NCBI RefSeq assembly: GCF_000828615.1
Contig: NZ_AP012273.1
Span: 2,790,001-2,854,000, forward strand
Length of the DNA stretch: 64,000 nucleotides
DNA from: Thiolapillus brandeum
GTDB taxonomy: Bacteria; Pseudomonadota; Gammaproteobacteria; Chromatiales; Chromatiaceae
Direction of reading: 5' to 3'
Positions within the stretch are counted from its first letter, which is position 1. The number at the start of each line of letters is the position of its first letter. Below the pieces are notes generated by a model. It was not told the DNA's origin and searched no databases. It saw nothing but the letters and a program-made list of their open reading frames with translations. The position numbers and the translations under genes are program-made. Of the stretch, positions 31,630-40,358 are shown in pieces.

Positions 31630-32165
31630 GCAAACGCATCTTCATGCAGCAGGACGCCATCCTGAACATCATCCAGGGCATGGCCCGCCTCACCCGCAGG
31701 CACTTGCAGGAGCGGAATATTCCTGATCCCGCCATGATCGGCATCCACACCGGCGGCGTATGGATCGCCCAGCGTCTGCATCAGTTGCTGGACATCGAGC
31801 CCCCCCTGGGACAACTGGATATCAGTTTCTACCGGGACGATTTCACCCGCATTGGCATGAACCCCCAGGTCAAGCCCTCGCAGATTTCCTTTGAAGTGGA
31901 GGATCGGCATATCATCCTCGTGGATGACGTCATCCAATCCGGGCGAACCATACGCGCAGCCATGAACGAAATCTTCGACTTTGGCCGCCCTGCGTCCATC
32001 ACTCTGGTGAGCCTCATCGAGCGCAGTGGCCGGGAGCTGCCCATCCAGCCGGACATCATGGGCCTGGAACCGCCCCTGGGGGACAAAGAACACATCCGCC
32101 TGCTGGGACCGGATCCCCTGGTGCTGGAAATCAGCGGCCGGCGAGACGAGCGGGAGGCTTCATGA
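31626..32165 (+). CDS. pyrR: PyrR bifunctional regulator / uracil phosphoribosyltransferase
   Basis: A 179-aa type I phosphoribosyltransferase. The PRPP loop is [19 protein letters not shown] (about 97-115), and [12 protein letters not shown] (about 39-50) and [11 protein letters not shown] (about 67-77) are family blocks. Gram-positive PyrR controls pyr mRNA by binding RNA. In Pseudomonas-like bacteria a pyrR homologue lies before pyrB and its regulatory role is less clear. I see no obvious PyrR-binding attenuator upstream, and the gene is coupled by 4-base overlaps to ruvX and pyrB. Confidence 0.93.
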   Translation: MSKRIFMQQDAILNIIQGMARLTRRHLQERNIPDPAMIGIHTGGVWIAQRLHQLLDIEPPLGQLDISFYRDDFTRIGMNPQVKPSQISFEVEDRHIILVDDVIQSGRTIRAAMNEIFDFGRPASITLVSLIERSGRELPIQPDIMGLEPPLGDKEHIRLLGPDPLVLEISGRRDEREAS

Positions 32166-33136
32166 ACAGCCAGATCCGGCAAACCGACTCCCAGGGGCGG
32201 TTGCGCCATTTTCTAAGCATCGAGGGCTTTCGCCGGGAGCAACTGGAACAGATTCTGGATACGGCGGAATCCTTCGCCATGCTGCCCGGACGACAGGTGA
32301 AGAAAGTGCCCCTGCTGCGGGGTAAAATCATCACCAACCTGTTCTTCGAGAACAGCACCCGTACCCGCACCACCTTCGAGCTGGCCGCCAAACTGCTGTC
32401 AGCAGATGTGATCAATTTCAACGTCAATGTCTCGGCCACCGCCAAGGGGGAGACCCTGCTGGATACCCTGCGCAACATCGAGGCCATGCATTCAGACATG
32501 TTCGTGGTGCGTCACCAGGCCTCCGGCGCGGCCCATTTCATTGCCCGCCATGCCGCCCCGGGAGTCAGTGTGATCAACGCCGGGGACGGACGCCATGCCC
32601 ATCCCACCCAGGCCATGCTGGACATGTTCACCATCCGCCGCCACAAGGGAGACTTCACTCCCCTGAGGGTGGCCATCGTCGGAGACATCCAGCATTCCCG
32701 GGTGGCCCGCTCCCAGATCATGGCCCTCAACACCCTTGGGGTGAGCGAGGTGCGGGTCATCGCCCCACGCACCCTGCTCCCCGCCGAAGCACGCACCCTG
32801 GGAGTACACGTCTATCACAATCTGGAACAGGGACTGGAGGATGTGGACGTGATCATCATGCTGCGTCTGCAGAAGGAACGCATGGAACATGCCCTGCTGC
32901 CCTCGGAACACGAATACTTCCAGCTCTACGGGCTGACCACCGAACGCCTCAGACGCGCCGGGCCCGACGCCATCGTCATGCATCCCGGCCCCATCAACCG
33001 GGGGGTGGAAATTGCCTCTGAAGTCGCCGACGGCCCCCAATCGGTGATCCTGCAGCAGGTGAGCTACGGCATCGCCGTGCGCATGGCGGTCATGTCCATG
33101 GCCCTGGGCGCCACTGCCGGGGAGGCCCCATCATGA
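32162..33136 (+). CDS. pyrB: aspartate carbamoyltransferase catalytic subunit
   Basis: A 324-aa enzyme condensing carbamoyl phosphate and aspartate, the first committed step of pyrimidine synthesis. The carbamoyl-phosphate motif [13 protein letters not shown] (about 61-73), HPTQAMLDM (about 149-157) and the late [12 protein letters not shown] (about 275-286) are clear. It overlaps pyrX by 4 bases. In pseudomonads this catalytic chain (about 330 aa) forms a dodecamer with inactive dihydroorotase-like subunits instead of a PyrI regulatory chain, and the gene pair here predicts the same. Confidence 0.97.
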   Translation: MNSQIRQTDSQGRLRHFLSIEGFRREQLEQILDTAESFAMLPGRQVKKVPLLRGKIITNLFFENSTRTRTTFELAAKLLSADVINFNVNVSATAKGETLLDTLRNIEAMHSDMFVVRHQASGAAHFIARHAAPGVSVINAGDGRHAHPTQAMLDMFTIRRHKGDFTPLRVAIVGDIQHSRVARSQIMALNTLGVSEVRVIAPRTLLPAEARTLGVHVYHNLEQGLEDVDVIIMLRLQKERMEHALLPSEHEYFQLYGLTTERLRRAGPDAIVMHPGPINRGVEIASEVADGPQSVILQQVSYGIAVRMAVMSMALGATAGEAPS

Positions 33137-34416
33137 ACCGCATCCATATCCGGGGTGGGCGTCTCATCGACCCAGCCAACGCTATCGACGCCGAGCGGGA
33201 TCTGTGGCTGGAACACGGCAAGGTGCTGGCCGTGGGAGAAGCACCTGCGGATTTCAAACCCGACCAGATCATCGACGCCCGGGGCAAAATCGTCTGTCCC
33301 GGCCTCATCGACCTCGGCGTACACCTGCGTGAACCCGGCCAGGAACACAAAGGCACCATCGGCAGCGAAGGCCGGGCCGCCGCCCGGGGGGGAATCACCA
33401 CCCTGGTATGCATGCCGGACACCCAGCCCGTCATCGACACTCCGGCAGTCTGGGAACTCATCCGCCGCCGCGCCAAAGCCTGTGGCAATGCGCGGGTGCT
33501 GGCCATCGGTGCTCTGACCCACGAATTAGCCGGAGAACAGCTGGCGGAAATGGGCGCCCTGAAGCGGGCGGGCTGCGTCGCCGTGAGCAACACCCGTCGG
33601 CCCATGGCCAACACCCTGGTCACCCGACACGCCCTGGAATACGCCAGCACCTTCAGCCTGCCCGTGATCCTGTGCAGTGAAGATCCCCACCTCAAGGCCG
33701 GTGGCTGCGTACACGAAGGCGCCGTGGCCAGCCGCCTGGGCCTGCCCGGCATTCCCGCTGCGGCCGAGACCGTCGCCGTCGCCCGGGATCTGGCCCTGAC
33801 GGAACATACCGGTTGCCGCAGCCATTTTCACACCCTGTCCACGGGCCGGGCCATAGAAATGATCCGCCAGGCCCGCCAGGGTGGTGCAAAACTTACCGCA
33901 GGCGTGGCCATACATCAGCTGTTCCTCATGGATCAGGACGTGGCCGACTTCAACACCGCCTGTCACGTGGATCCACCCCTGCGCACCCAGAGCGACCGGG
34001 ATCGCCTGCGCCAGGCCCTGCGCGATGGCGACATCCAGGTCATCTGCTCGAACCATCAGCCCCACGAGGCGGATGCCAAGACCGAACCCTTCCCCCTCAC
34101 AGCGCCGGGCATCTCCGGCCTGGAGACCCTGCTGCCCCTTAGCCTGAAGCTGGTGGAAGAAGGTCTGCTGGATCTGGCCACCGCCATTGCCGCTCTCACC
34201 AGCGGCCCGGCCCGGGTGCTGGATCTGCCCCTGGGACGCCTGGATCCCGGGCGCAGCGCCGACATCTGCATTTTCGATCCTGAGGCCATCTGGAAGCTGG
34301 ATCCCGAAACCATGGCCAGCCAGGGGAAAAACACACCCTTCGCCGGTTGGGAATTCCGTGGCCGGGTCACTCATACCCTGTTCGAAGGCCGACTCACCTG
34401 GAGTATCGACTCATGA
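33133..34416 (+). CDS. pyrX: inactive dihydroorotase-like subunit of aspartate carbamoyltransferase (PyrX / PyrC')
   Basis: A 427-aa amidohydrolase-fold protein. Active dihydroorotases have an H-x-H zinc motif in LIDxHVHLREPG; here the place reads [12 protein letters not shown], with G62 instead of the first histidine. The catalytic aspartate of the usual TDHAPH motif is replaced by asparagine, N307 in CSNHQPH. The later SHFHTLSTG block survives. Loss of both sites marks it as the catalytically dead PyrC' class, known in Pseudomonas to be needed for ATCase assembly. It is coupled to pyrB and to the PyrK-like gene by 4-base overlaps. An active pyrC must be elsewhere. Confidence 0.9.
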   Translation: MNRIHIRGGRLIDPANAIDAERDLWLEHGKVLAVGEAPADFKPDQIIDARGKIVCPGLIDLGVHLREPGQEHKGTIGSEGRAAARGGITTLVCMPDTQPVIDTPAVWELIRRRAKACGNARVLAIGALTHELAGEQLAEMGALKRAGCVAVSNTRRPMANTLVTRHALEYASTFSLPVILCSEDPHLKAGGCVHEGAVASRLGLPGIPAAAETVAVARDLALTEHTGCRSHFHTLSTGRAIEMIRQARQGGAKLTAGVAIHQLFLMDQDVADFNTACHVDPPLRTQSDRDRLRQALRDGDIQVICSNHQPHEADAKTEPFPLTAPGISGLETLLPLSLKLVEEGLLDLATAIAALTSGPARVLDLPLGRLDPGRSADICIFDPEAIWKLDPETMASQGKNTPFAGWEFRGRVTHTLFEGRLTWSIDS

Positions 34417-35276
34417 AACATCCGGAACACCGTGGCAGCATTTTTGTCGAAGACGCCGAAATCCTCAGCCAAGACGCCTTTCCCGGCAAACAGTACATCC
34501 TGCGCCTGCAGGCACCGCGTTGCGCAGCCAGGGCCCGCCCCGGACAGTTCGTGCATCTCACCGTTGATCCGCAGCGACCCATGCGCCGTCCCATTTCCAT
34601 AATGCGTGCCCATCCCGGTGAAGGCTGGATAGACCTGCTCTACAAGGAGGTTGGAGAAGGCACGGCCCTGCTGGCCAGGCGCAAGGCCGGAGAAATCATC
34701 AGCAACCTGGGCCCCATCGGGCAGCCTTTCCAGGTGAGCCGGAAACGCCCCCTGCTCATGGGCGGCGGCGTGGGCATGCCCCCCATGTTGTTCGTCGCGG
34801 AGAGTCTCAAGGACAGTGACCGCCAGCCTCTGGTGATCCTGGGTTCGGAAGTCCCCTTTCCCTTTACTCCGCGTCCGTCAGAGATCATGGTGCCGGGCAT
34901 TCCTGATGGAATCATCGCCACCCTGCCATTGCTGGACGACTGGGGTATCGCCTGCCGCCTCACATCCGGCCAGGACATGCCCGGCGTGCACCAGGGCTAT
35001 GTCACCGACCTGGCCCGGCACTGGCTGAATACCCTGGATGATGAAGCAAAGAATGAAGTGGAAGTCCTGGCCTGCGGCCCTCATCCCATGCTGGAAGCCG
35101 TGGTCGCCCTGGCCCGGGAATTCGACCTGCCCGTGCAGGTATCCCTGGAGGAATTCATGGCCTGTGGCGTGGGCGGCTGCGCCGGCTGCGCGGTGGAGGT
35201 GCAAACGGAAAACGGCCCGTCCATGCAGCGGGTCTGCGTGGACGGGCCGGTGTTCGACGGCTACCGGGTATTCTGA
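34413..35276 (+). CDS. dihydroorotate dehydrogenase electron-transfer subunit-like protein (PyrK family)
   Basis: A 287-aa ferredoxin-reductase-type protein read from the ATG at 34413, which overlaps the pyrX stop. It has the FAD block RRPISIM (about 66-72), a nucleotide-binding glycine motif GGGVGMPPM and a C-terminal [2Fe-2S] site with C251, C256, C259 and C275 (CGVGGCAGC spacing). PyrK passes electrons from PyrD type 1B to NAD, yet no pyrD is adjacent. It may pair with a PyrD elsewhere or have another partner. Size and motifs fit PyrK better than toluene-dioxygenase reductases. Confidence 0.82.
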   Translation: MKHPEHRGSIFVEDAEILSQDAFPGKQYILRLQAPRCAARARPGQFVHLTVDPQRPMRRPISIMRAHPGEGWIDLLYKEVGEGTALLARRKAGEIISNLGPIGQPFQVSRKRPLLMGGGVGMPPMLFVAESLKDSDRQPLVILGSEVPFPFTPRPSEIMVPGIPDGIIATLPLLDDWGIACRLTSGQDMPGVHQGYVTDLARHWLNTLDDEAKNEVEVLACGPHPMLEAVVALAREFDLPVQVSLEEFMACGVGGCAGCAVEVQTENGPSMQRVCVDGPVFDGYRVF

Positions 35277-35328
35277 GAACTGCGCCTTTCCCGGCAGATT
35301 TGTCCTGAACCAATCAGCGCCGACGAAA

Positions 35329-36447
35329 TCAGTAATCGTCCACCAGCATGGCGGCATCCAGATCCCGCGCCCGGGAGCCAGGAGTGTTGTCTCCCAGCTT
35401 GATCATCAGGCGTACTTCGTTGGCGGAATCGGCATGTTTGAGGGCATCTGCTTCAGTGATCTCACCTTCCAGGTAGAGCTCGTACAGAGCCTGGTCGAAG
35501 GTGATCATGCCATGCTCGCGGGAACGCTTCATGAGTTCCTTGAGTTCGTGGATCTTGCCCTTGAGAATCAGATCCGATGCCAAGGGCGTATTCAGTAACA
35601 CTTCAATGGCGGCCCGGCGGCCCACGCCATCGGCCCGGGGAATGAGCTGCTGGGCGAGAATGCCCTTGAGGTTCAGGGACAAATCCATGAGAGCCTGTTC
35701 CTTGCGCTCCTCGGGAAAGAAGTGCAGGATCCGCTCCAGGGCCTGGTTGGCGTTGTTGGCATGCAGAGTCGTAAGCACCAAATGGCCCGTTTCGGCAAAA
35801 GTCAGGGCATGTTCCATGACTTCCTTGGTGCGAATCTCGCCAATGAGTATCACATCCGGGGCCTGACGTAGAGTATTCTTCAGGGCGACTTCGTAAGACT
35901 CGGTATCAATGCCCACTTCCCGTTGAGCCACAATGCAGCCTTCATGCTGGTGAAGAAATTCGATGGGATCCTCGATACAAATGATATGCCCGTCACTCTT
36001 TCGGTTGCGGTAACCCAACATGGCTGCCAGGGAAGTGGATTTACCCGTGCCCGTAGCACCCACGAAAACAATCAATCCACGCTTGATCATAGCCAGCTGC
36101 TTGATGATGGGAGGAAGCTTCAGATCCTCGAAACTGGGAATGTCGGTTTCGATACGGCGCAGCACCATGGCTACGGCATCGCGCTGCACAAAGGCGCTTA
36201 CGCGGAATCGACCAATACCCGGGGCGCTGACACCGAAGTTGCATTCCTTGGTATGACGAAACTCCTCCCGCTGCTCAGGGGACATCAAGCCATAGGCCAG
36301 CTCGCGACTCTGATCTGCCGTAAGTGGTGTTTTGGCCACAGGCTTGATATGACCATCCACTTTGACACATGGTGGGCGTCCTACAGTGATAAACAGATCG
36401 GATGCTTTCTTGTCCGCCATCAGGCGGAGTATGTCATTGAAATCCAT
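35329..36447 (-). CDS. pilU: type IV pilus retraction ATPase accessory protein
   Basis: A 372-aa PilT/GspE-family ATPase. Walker A is GATGTGKSTSLAAML (about 132-146), followed by the Asp box with CIEDPIEF, Walker B DVILIGEIR, and the His box HLVLTTLHANNA. The N-terminal PAS-like half starts MDFNDILRLMADKKASDLF, as in PilU. It lacks the PilT AIRNLIRE motif. PilU helps PilT retract pili under load. It follows pilT by 111 bases on the minus strand. Confidence 0.95.
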   Translation of the reverse strand: MDFNDILRLMADKKASDLFITVGRPPCVKVDGHIKPVAKTPLTADQSRELAYGLMSPEQREEFRHTKECNFGVSAPGIGRFRVSAFVQRDAVAMVLRRIETDIPSFEDLKLPPIIKQLAMIKRGLIVFVGATGTGKSTSLAAMLGYRNRKSDGHIICIEDPIEFLHQHEGCIVAQREVGIDTESYEVALKNTLRQAPDVILIGEIRTKEVMEHALTFAETGHLVLTTLHANNANQALERILHFFPEERKEQALMDLSLNLKGILAQQLIPRADGVGRRAAIEVLLNTPLASDLILKGKIHELKELMKRSREHGMITFDQALYELYLEGEITEADALKHADSANEVRLMIKLGDNTPGSRARDLDAAMLVDDY

Positions 36448-36558
36448 GTACTAACCTCGAAAAAATGCGTCTGTCATTCAGGCAAGATAAAACCGCTCAG
36501 GACGCTTCAATACTTCTGCCAGAGCAGGTTCGCGCCAACCCGTTGCTCAAGGAATTCA

Positions 36559-37596
36559 TCAGGTAAAGGCTTCCTTGTTTTGCGCTCTGGAACGGGCATC
36601 CTGACGGGTGACAAGGCCCTTCTGCAGCAACTCCTTGAGATGCTGATCCAGAGTCTGCATGCCCACGGCCTGGCCGGTCTGGATGGCGGAATACATCTGC
36701 GCCACCTTGTCCTCGCGAATCAGATTCCGGATCGCGGGGGTTCCAATCATGATCTCCCAGGCTGCGGTACGCCCACCTCCCACTTTCTTCAGCAGGGTCT
36801 GGGCGATAACCGCCCTCAGGGACTCTGACAACATGGAACGCACCATGGATTTTTCGCCCGCCGGGAATACATCCACGACACGGTCGATGGTCTTGGCGGC
36901 GGAACTGGTATGCAGGGTGCCGAACACCAGGTGGCCGGTCTCGGCAGCCGTGAGGGCCAGCCGGATGGTTTCCAGATCCCGCAATTCACCCACCAGGATG
37001 ATATCCGGGTCTTCCCGAAGGGCGGAACGCAGGGCTTCGGAAAAACCCAGGGTATCACGATGCACTTCCCGCTGATTGATCAGGCATTTCTTGCTCTGGT
37101 GTACGAATTCTATGGGATCTTCGATAGTCAGCACATGGCCGTACTCATTGTCGTTGATATAGTCGATCATCGCGGCCAGGGTAGTGGATTTACCAGAACC
37201 CGTAGGTCCGGTTACCAGCACAATGCCACGGGGCGCATCACAGATGGTCTTGAAAGTAGAGGGGCACCCCAGATCATCCAAGGTCAACACCTTGGACGGA
37301 ATGGTTCTGAATACTGCTGCTGCGCCGCGATCCTGATTGAAGGCATTGACCCTGAATCGCGCCAGCCCCGGAATTTCAAAAGAAAAATCCACTTCCATGA
37401 ATTCTTCATAGTCCCGGCGCTGCTTGTCATTCATGATGTCGTACACCAACGAATGCACGGTCTTGTGATCGAGCGCCGGCACGTTGATGCGCCGGATATC
37501 ACCATCGACACGTATCATGGGGGGCAATCCCGCCGACAGGTGCAAATCAGAAGCGTTGTGTTTTACGCTGAACGCAAGAAGCTCTGTAATATCCAT
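36559..37596 (-). CDS. pilT: type IV pilus retraction ATPase
   Basis: A 345-aa hexameric motor that depolymerises type IV pili and drives twitching motility. It begins MDITELLAFSVKHNASDLHL. Walker A is TGPTGSGKSTTLAAM, and the Asp box, Walker B (DIILVGELRD) and His box (HLVFGTLHTSSA) follow. The C-terminal AIRNLIRE motif, required for retraction, is present. It is divergent from yggS with 221 bases between the starts, as in Pseudomonas. With pilU and the pil/chp genes it shows the organism twitches. Confidence 0.97.
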   Translation of the reverse strand: MDITELLAFSVKHNASDLHLSAGLPPMIRVDGDIRRINVPALDHKTVHSLVYDIMNDKQRRDYEEFMEVDFSFEIPGLARFRVNAFNQDRGAAAVFRTIPSKVLTLDDLGCPSTFKTICDAPRGIVLVTGPTGSGKSTTLAAMIDYINDNEYGHVLTIEDPIEFVHQSKKCLINQREVHRDTLGFSEALRSALREDPDIILVGELRDLETIRLALTAAETGHLVFGTLHTSSAAKTIDRVVDVFPAGEKSMVRSMLSESLRAVIAQTLLKKVGGGRTAAWEIMIGTPAIRNLIREDKVAQMYSAIQTGQAVGMQTLDQHLKELLQKGLVTRQDARSRAQNKEAFT

Positions 37597-37817
37597 GAAT
37601 CCCCTCTCAAATTAACTCCGCTCCCTTTACATGCCCGGTTTTGGGAAAAGCCGATTGGCCAGGGCATGACAACCATCATACGCAAGACCACCAGCTCAAT
37701 CCTTCAGGCACTGCACAAAAGCAGCTAAAAATTCAACTTTCCCTGCAGGTATGATAGTACAGGCCGGTAAAATCCGATAAGGTATTTTTATCAGTCTTTT
37801 CTGACCCGGAATACATC

Positions 37818-38501
37818 ATGGCCACTTTGAAAGAAAGACTATCACAGCTGCGCTCGCAGATAAGCAGCACTGCCCGATCTTGTGACAGGGATCCCTCAGA
37901 TATCACCCTTCTTGCCGTGAGCAAGACCCGTCCGGTGGAAGATATCCTGCAGGCAGTAGCAGCCGGACAACGGGCATTCGGGGAGAACTACCTGCAGGAT
38001 GCCCTGCCCAAGATCAGCCGCCTGCAGAACCTGGACCTCGAATGGCATTTTATCGGGCGCATCCAGTCCAACAAAACCCGGGATATTGCCGAGAACTTTT
38101 CATGGGTACACGCCCTGGACAAGTTCAAACATGCCCGGCGCCTGAGCGATCAACGCCCCCCGGGCCTGCCTGCTTTGAACGTCTGTATTCAATTGAATCT
38201 TACCGGAGAGTCGAGCAAGGGCGGTATCCGCGCCGATGAGCTGGCCGGTTTGCTTGAAAAGCTGCAGCAGCTGCCCCATTTGCAGGTACGCGGACTCATG
38301 ACCATGCCACCAGCCAGTGCCGATGAAACCCGGCAGCACCAGGTGTTTGGCACACTGCGGGAACTTTTGAAACAAATGAATCAGCGAGGCCACAACCTGG
38401 ATACCCTGTCCATGGGCATGTCCGGAGATATGCAGGCAGCGATCTGCGAAGGCGCTACAATAGTGCGCATAGGCACGGCAATATTTGGACCGAGAATATG
38501 A
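37818..38501 (+). CDS. yggS: pyridoxal-phosphate homeostasis protein (YggS family)
   Basis: A 227-aa single-domain TIM-barrel PLP-binding protein (PLPBP). The PLP lysine is in LLAVSKTRP (about 31-39), and FGENYLQDALPK (about 54-65), WHFIGRIQSNK (about 75-85), LMTMPP and the phosphate-binding SMGMSGDMQAAI (about 195-206) are conserved. It manages PLP supply and amino-acid balance rather than catalysing a reaction. It overlaps proC by 4 bases in the standard yggS-proC-yggT order. Confidence 0.95.
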   Translation: MATLKERLSQLRSQISSTARSCDRDPSDITLLAVSKTRPVEDILQAVAAGQRAFGENYLQDALPKISRLQNLDLEWHFIGRIQSNKTRDIAENFSWVHALDKFKHARRLSDQRPPGLPALNVCIQLNLTGESSKGGIRADELAGLLEKLQQLPHLQVRGLMTMPPASADETRQHQVFGTLRELLKQMNQRGHNLDTLSMGMSGDMQAAICEGATIVRIGTAIFGPRI

Positions 38502-39328
38502 ATACGAAGACCCTGGCTTTCATTGGTGGCGGCAACATGGCCAGCGCCATGATCAACGGTTTGATCGAAGACGGTACTGAGCCCAGCCATATCCTGGTCG
38601 CGGAGCCTGATGAAACACGCAGGGAACAGCTGGCGGCACGTTTTGGCGTCCATACCCTGAGCGACAACAGCGAAGCCGCCCACCAGGCTGATGTCCTGAT
38701 TCTGGCCGTAAAGCCCCAGGCGCTCAAAACCGTGGCAAAAGGGTTATCGCCCGCTTTGCAGCAGCATACCCCTCTTTGCCTGTCCATCGCTGCCGGCATC
38801 CGGCATGCCAGCCTGCAGGCCTGGCTGGGCCAGGATGTTCCAGTGATCCGCGTCATGCCCAACACCCCCGCCATGCTGGGGGCCGGCGCCAGCGGCCTGT
38901 ATGCTCCCGGGAACATCGATGCAGCCCAGCGGGAAGTGGCGGAACACATCATGCGCGCCACAGGTATTGCCGTATGGCTGGAAGATGAAAGCCTGATGGA
39001 TGCCCTGACTGCGGTTTCCGGCAGCGGGCCTGCCTATTTCTTTCGGTTCATGGAAGCTATGGAAACCACCGCACAGGAGCTGGGGCTTTCGGAAAAGACC
39101 GCACACCTGCTGGTGCTGCAAACCGCCCTGGGCGCTGCACGCATGGCCATGGAAAGCACGGCCCCTCTCAAGGAACTGCGCAGCAGCGTCACTTCTCCCG
39201 GCGGCACCACGGAAGCCGCGCTGAAAGTTTTCACGGAAGGCGGGCTGGCGCAACTCGTGCAACAGGCCCTGACAGCCGCCAGGGATCGCTCCATCGAGTT
39301 GTCGGACTCCCTGGGAGGGGATGAATAA
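38498..39328 (+). CDS. proC: pyrroline-5-carboxylate reductase
   Basis: A 276-aa NAD(P)H enzyme for the last step of proline synthesis. The dinucleotide motif is FIGGGNMASAMINGL (about 8-22). VIRVMPNTPAMLGAGASGLY (about 112-131) and the C-terminal SVTSPGGTTEAALKVF (about 230-245) are the family signature. Its TAA stop and the yggT ATG share one base region at 39328, so the genes are coupled. Confidence 0.97.
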   Translation: MNTKTLAFIGGGNMASAMINGLIEDGTEPSHILVAEPDETRREQLAARFGVHTLSDNSEAAHQADVLILAVKPQALKTVAKGLSPALQQHTPLCLSIAAGIRHASLQAWLGQDVPVIRVMPNTPAMLGAGASGLYAPGNIDAAQREVAEHIMRATGIAVWLEDESLMDALTAVSGSGPAYFFRFMEAMETTAQELGLSEKTAHLLVLQTALGAARMAMESTAPLKELRSSVTSPGGTTEAALKVFTEGGLAQLVQQALTAARDRSIELSDSLGGDE

Positions 39329-39906
39329 TGGGCGACGATTACCTGACCAATCCACTGGTATTTCTTGTACAGTTTCTGTTCGAAGCTTACATCCTGGTAG
39401 TGTTGCTGCGCTTCTTCCTGCAACTCACCCGTTCGGATTTCTACAATCCCCTGTCCCAGTTCATTGTCCGGATCACCTCCCCGGTACTCATTCCCCTGCG
39501 TCGGGTGATACCGGGCATGGGTGGCATGGATATCGCCGCCCTGGCGCTGGCCTGGGCCTTGAAAGCCCTGGAACTGCTCATCGTGACGGCTTTGTCCGGG
39601 GCGGGATTGCAGCTGCTGTTGGCCATTCTTGGCGCCATCCCGGGGCTGGTGGAACTGTGCATCAACATCTTCCTCTATGCCATTATCATTCAGGCCATAC
39701 TCAGTTGGGTGAACCCGGGCACCTACAACCCGGCCGCCTCACTGCTGGACAGTTTCACTGCCCCCGTACTACGCCCGGTGCAGCGTTTCATTCCCCCTGT
39801 TGGAGGCCTGGATCTGTCTCCCATGGTCGCCATACTGGGACTCATACTGCTGAAAATGCTGCTCATTCCTCCCTTGCAGCAAATGGTAGTCGCCCTGCTT
39901 TCATGA
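39328..39906 (+). CDS. yggT: YggT family membrane protein
   Basis: A 192-aa integral membrane protein with two YGGT repeats. Repeat one has FLVQFLFEAYILVVLLRFFLQ, then the motif NPLSQFIVRITSPVLIPLRR (about 33-52). Repeat two has a second hydrophobic pair, then NPAASLLDSFTAPVLRPVQR (about 130-149). The family is implicated in osmotic tolerance and, in other lineages, division or membrane organisation. It is coupled to proC and overlaps yggU by 4 bases. Confidence 0.93.
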   Translation: MGDDYLTNPLVFLVQFLFEAYILVVLLRFFLQLTRSDFYNPLSQFIVRITSPVLIPLRRVIPGMGGMDIAALALAWALKALELLIVTALSGAGLQLLLAILGAIPGLVELCINIFLYAIIIQAILSWVNPGTYNPAASLLDSFTAPVLRPVQRFIPPVGGLDLSPMVAILGLILLKMLLIPPLQQMVVALLS

Positions 39907-40187
39907 GCAGCAGCTGGTACCGAACCGACGGCGAAGATCTGTTGCTGTTCATCCGGGTACAGCCCCGGTCAAGCAAGGATGGTTTTGCCGAGGTCATGGA
40001 AAATGTGCGCAAACTGCGCATCAAGGCTGCCCCCGTGGATGGTAAGGCCAATAACCATCTGATCCGCTATCTTTCCAAACGCCTGGGCATTCCCAAATCC
40101 CGTATTCAAGTGGAAACCGGCCATACCAGCCGCAACAAACGCATTCGTCTGAAAGGCCTGCATAAACTTCCTGACGACCTGGACTGA
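39903..40187 (+). CDS. yggU: YggU family protein (DUF167)
   Basis: A 94-aa soluble DUF167 protein beginning at the ATG at 39903 inside the end of yggT. It contains LFIRVQPRSSKDGFAEV (about 15-31), LRIKAAPVDGKANNHLIRYL (about 38-57) and LGIPKSRIQVETGHTSRNKRI, the family core. Function is unknown. The yggS-proC-yggT-yggU string is conserved across gammaproteobacteria. Confidence 0.92.
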   Translation: MSSSWYRTDGEDLLLFIRVQPRSSKDGFAEVMENVRKLRIKAAPVDGKANNHLIRYLSKRLGIPKSRIQVETGHTSRNKRIRLKGLHKLPDDLD

Positions 40188-40358
40188 TTTATGGTTATCC
40201 CGGGAACCAGGAATGCCTGCGAGCGACGCCTTGTTCAGTAGCCTTCCCGGCTTCCTGCAACCCTGTTGAATTGATCCCCCGGTGAATATCTATTGATAAA
40301 CTCCGGTGCAGAGGAGTATATTTTGGGAAATTGGCACAAGGGGGGCGAATAGAAAATC

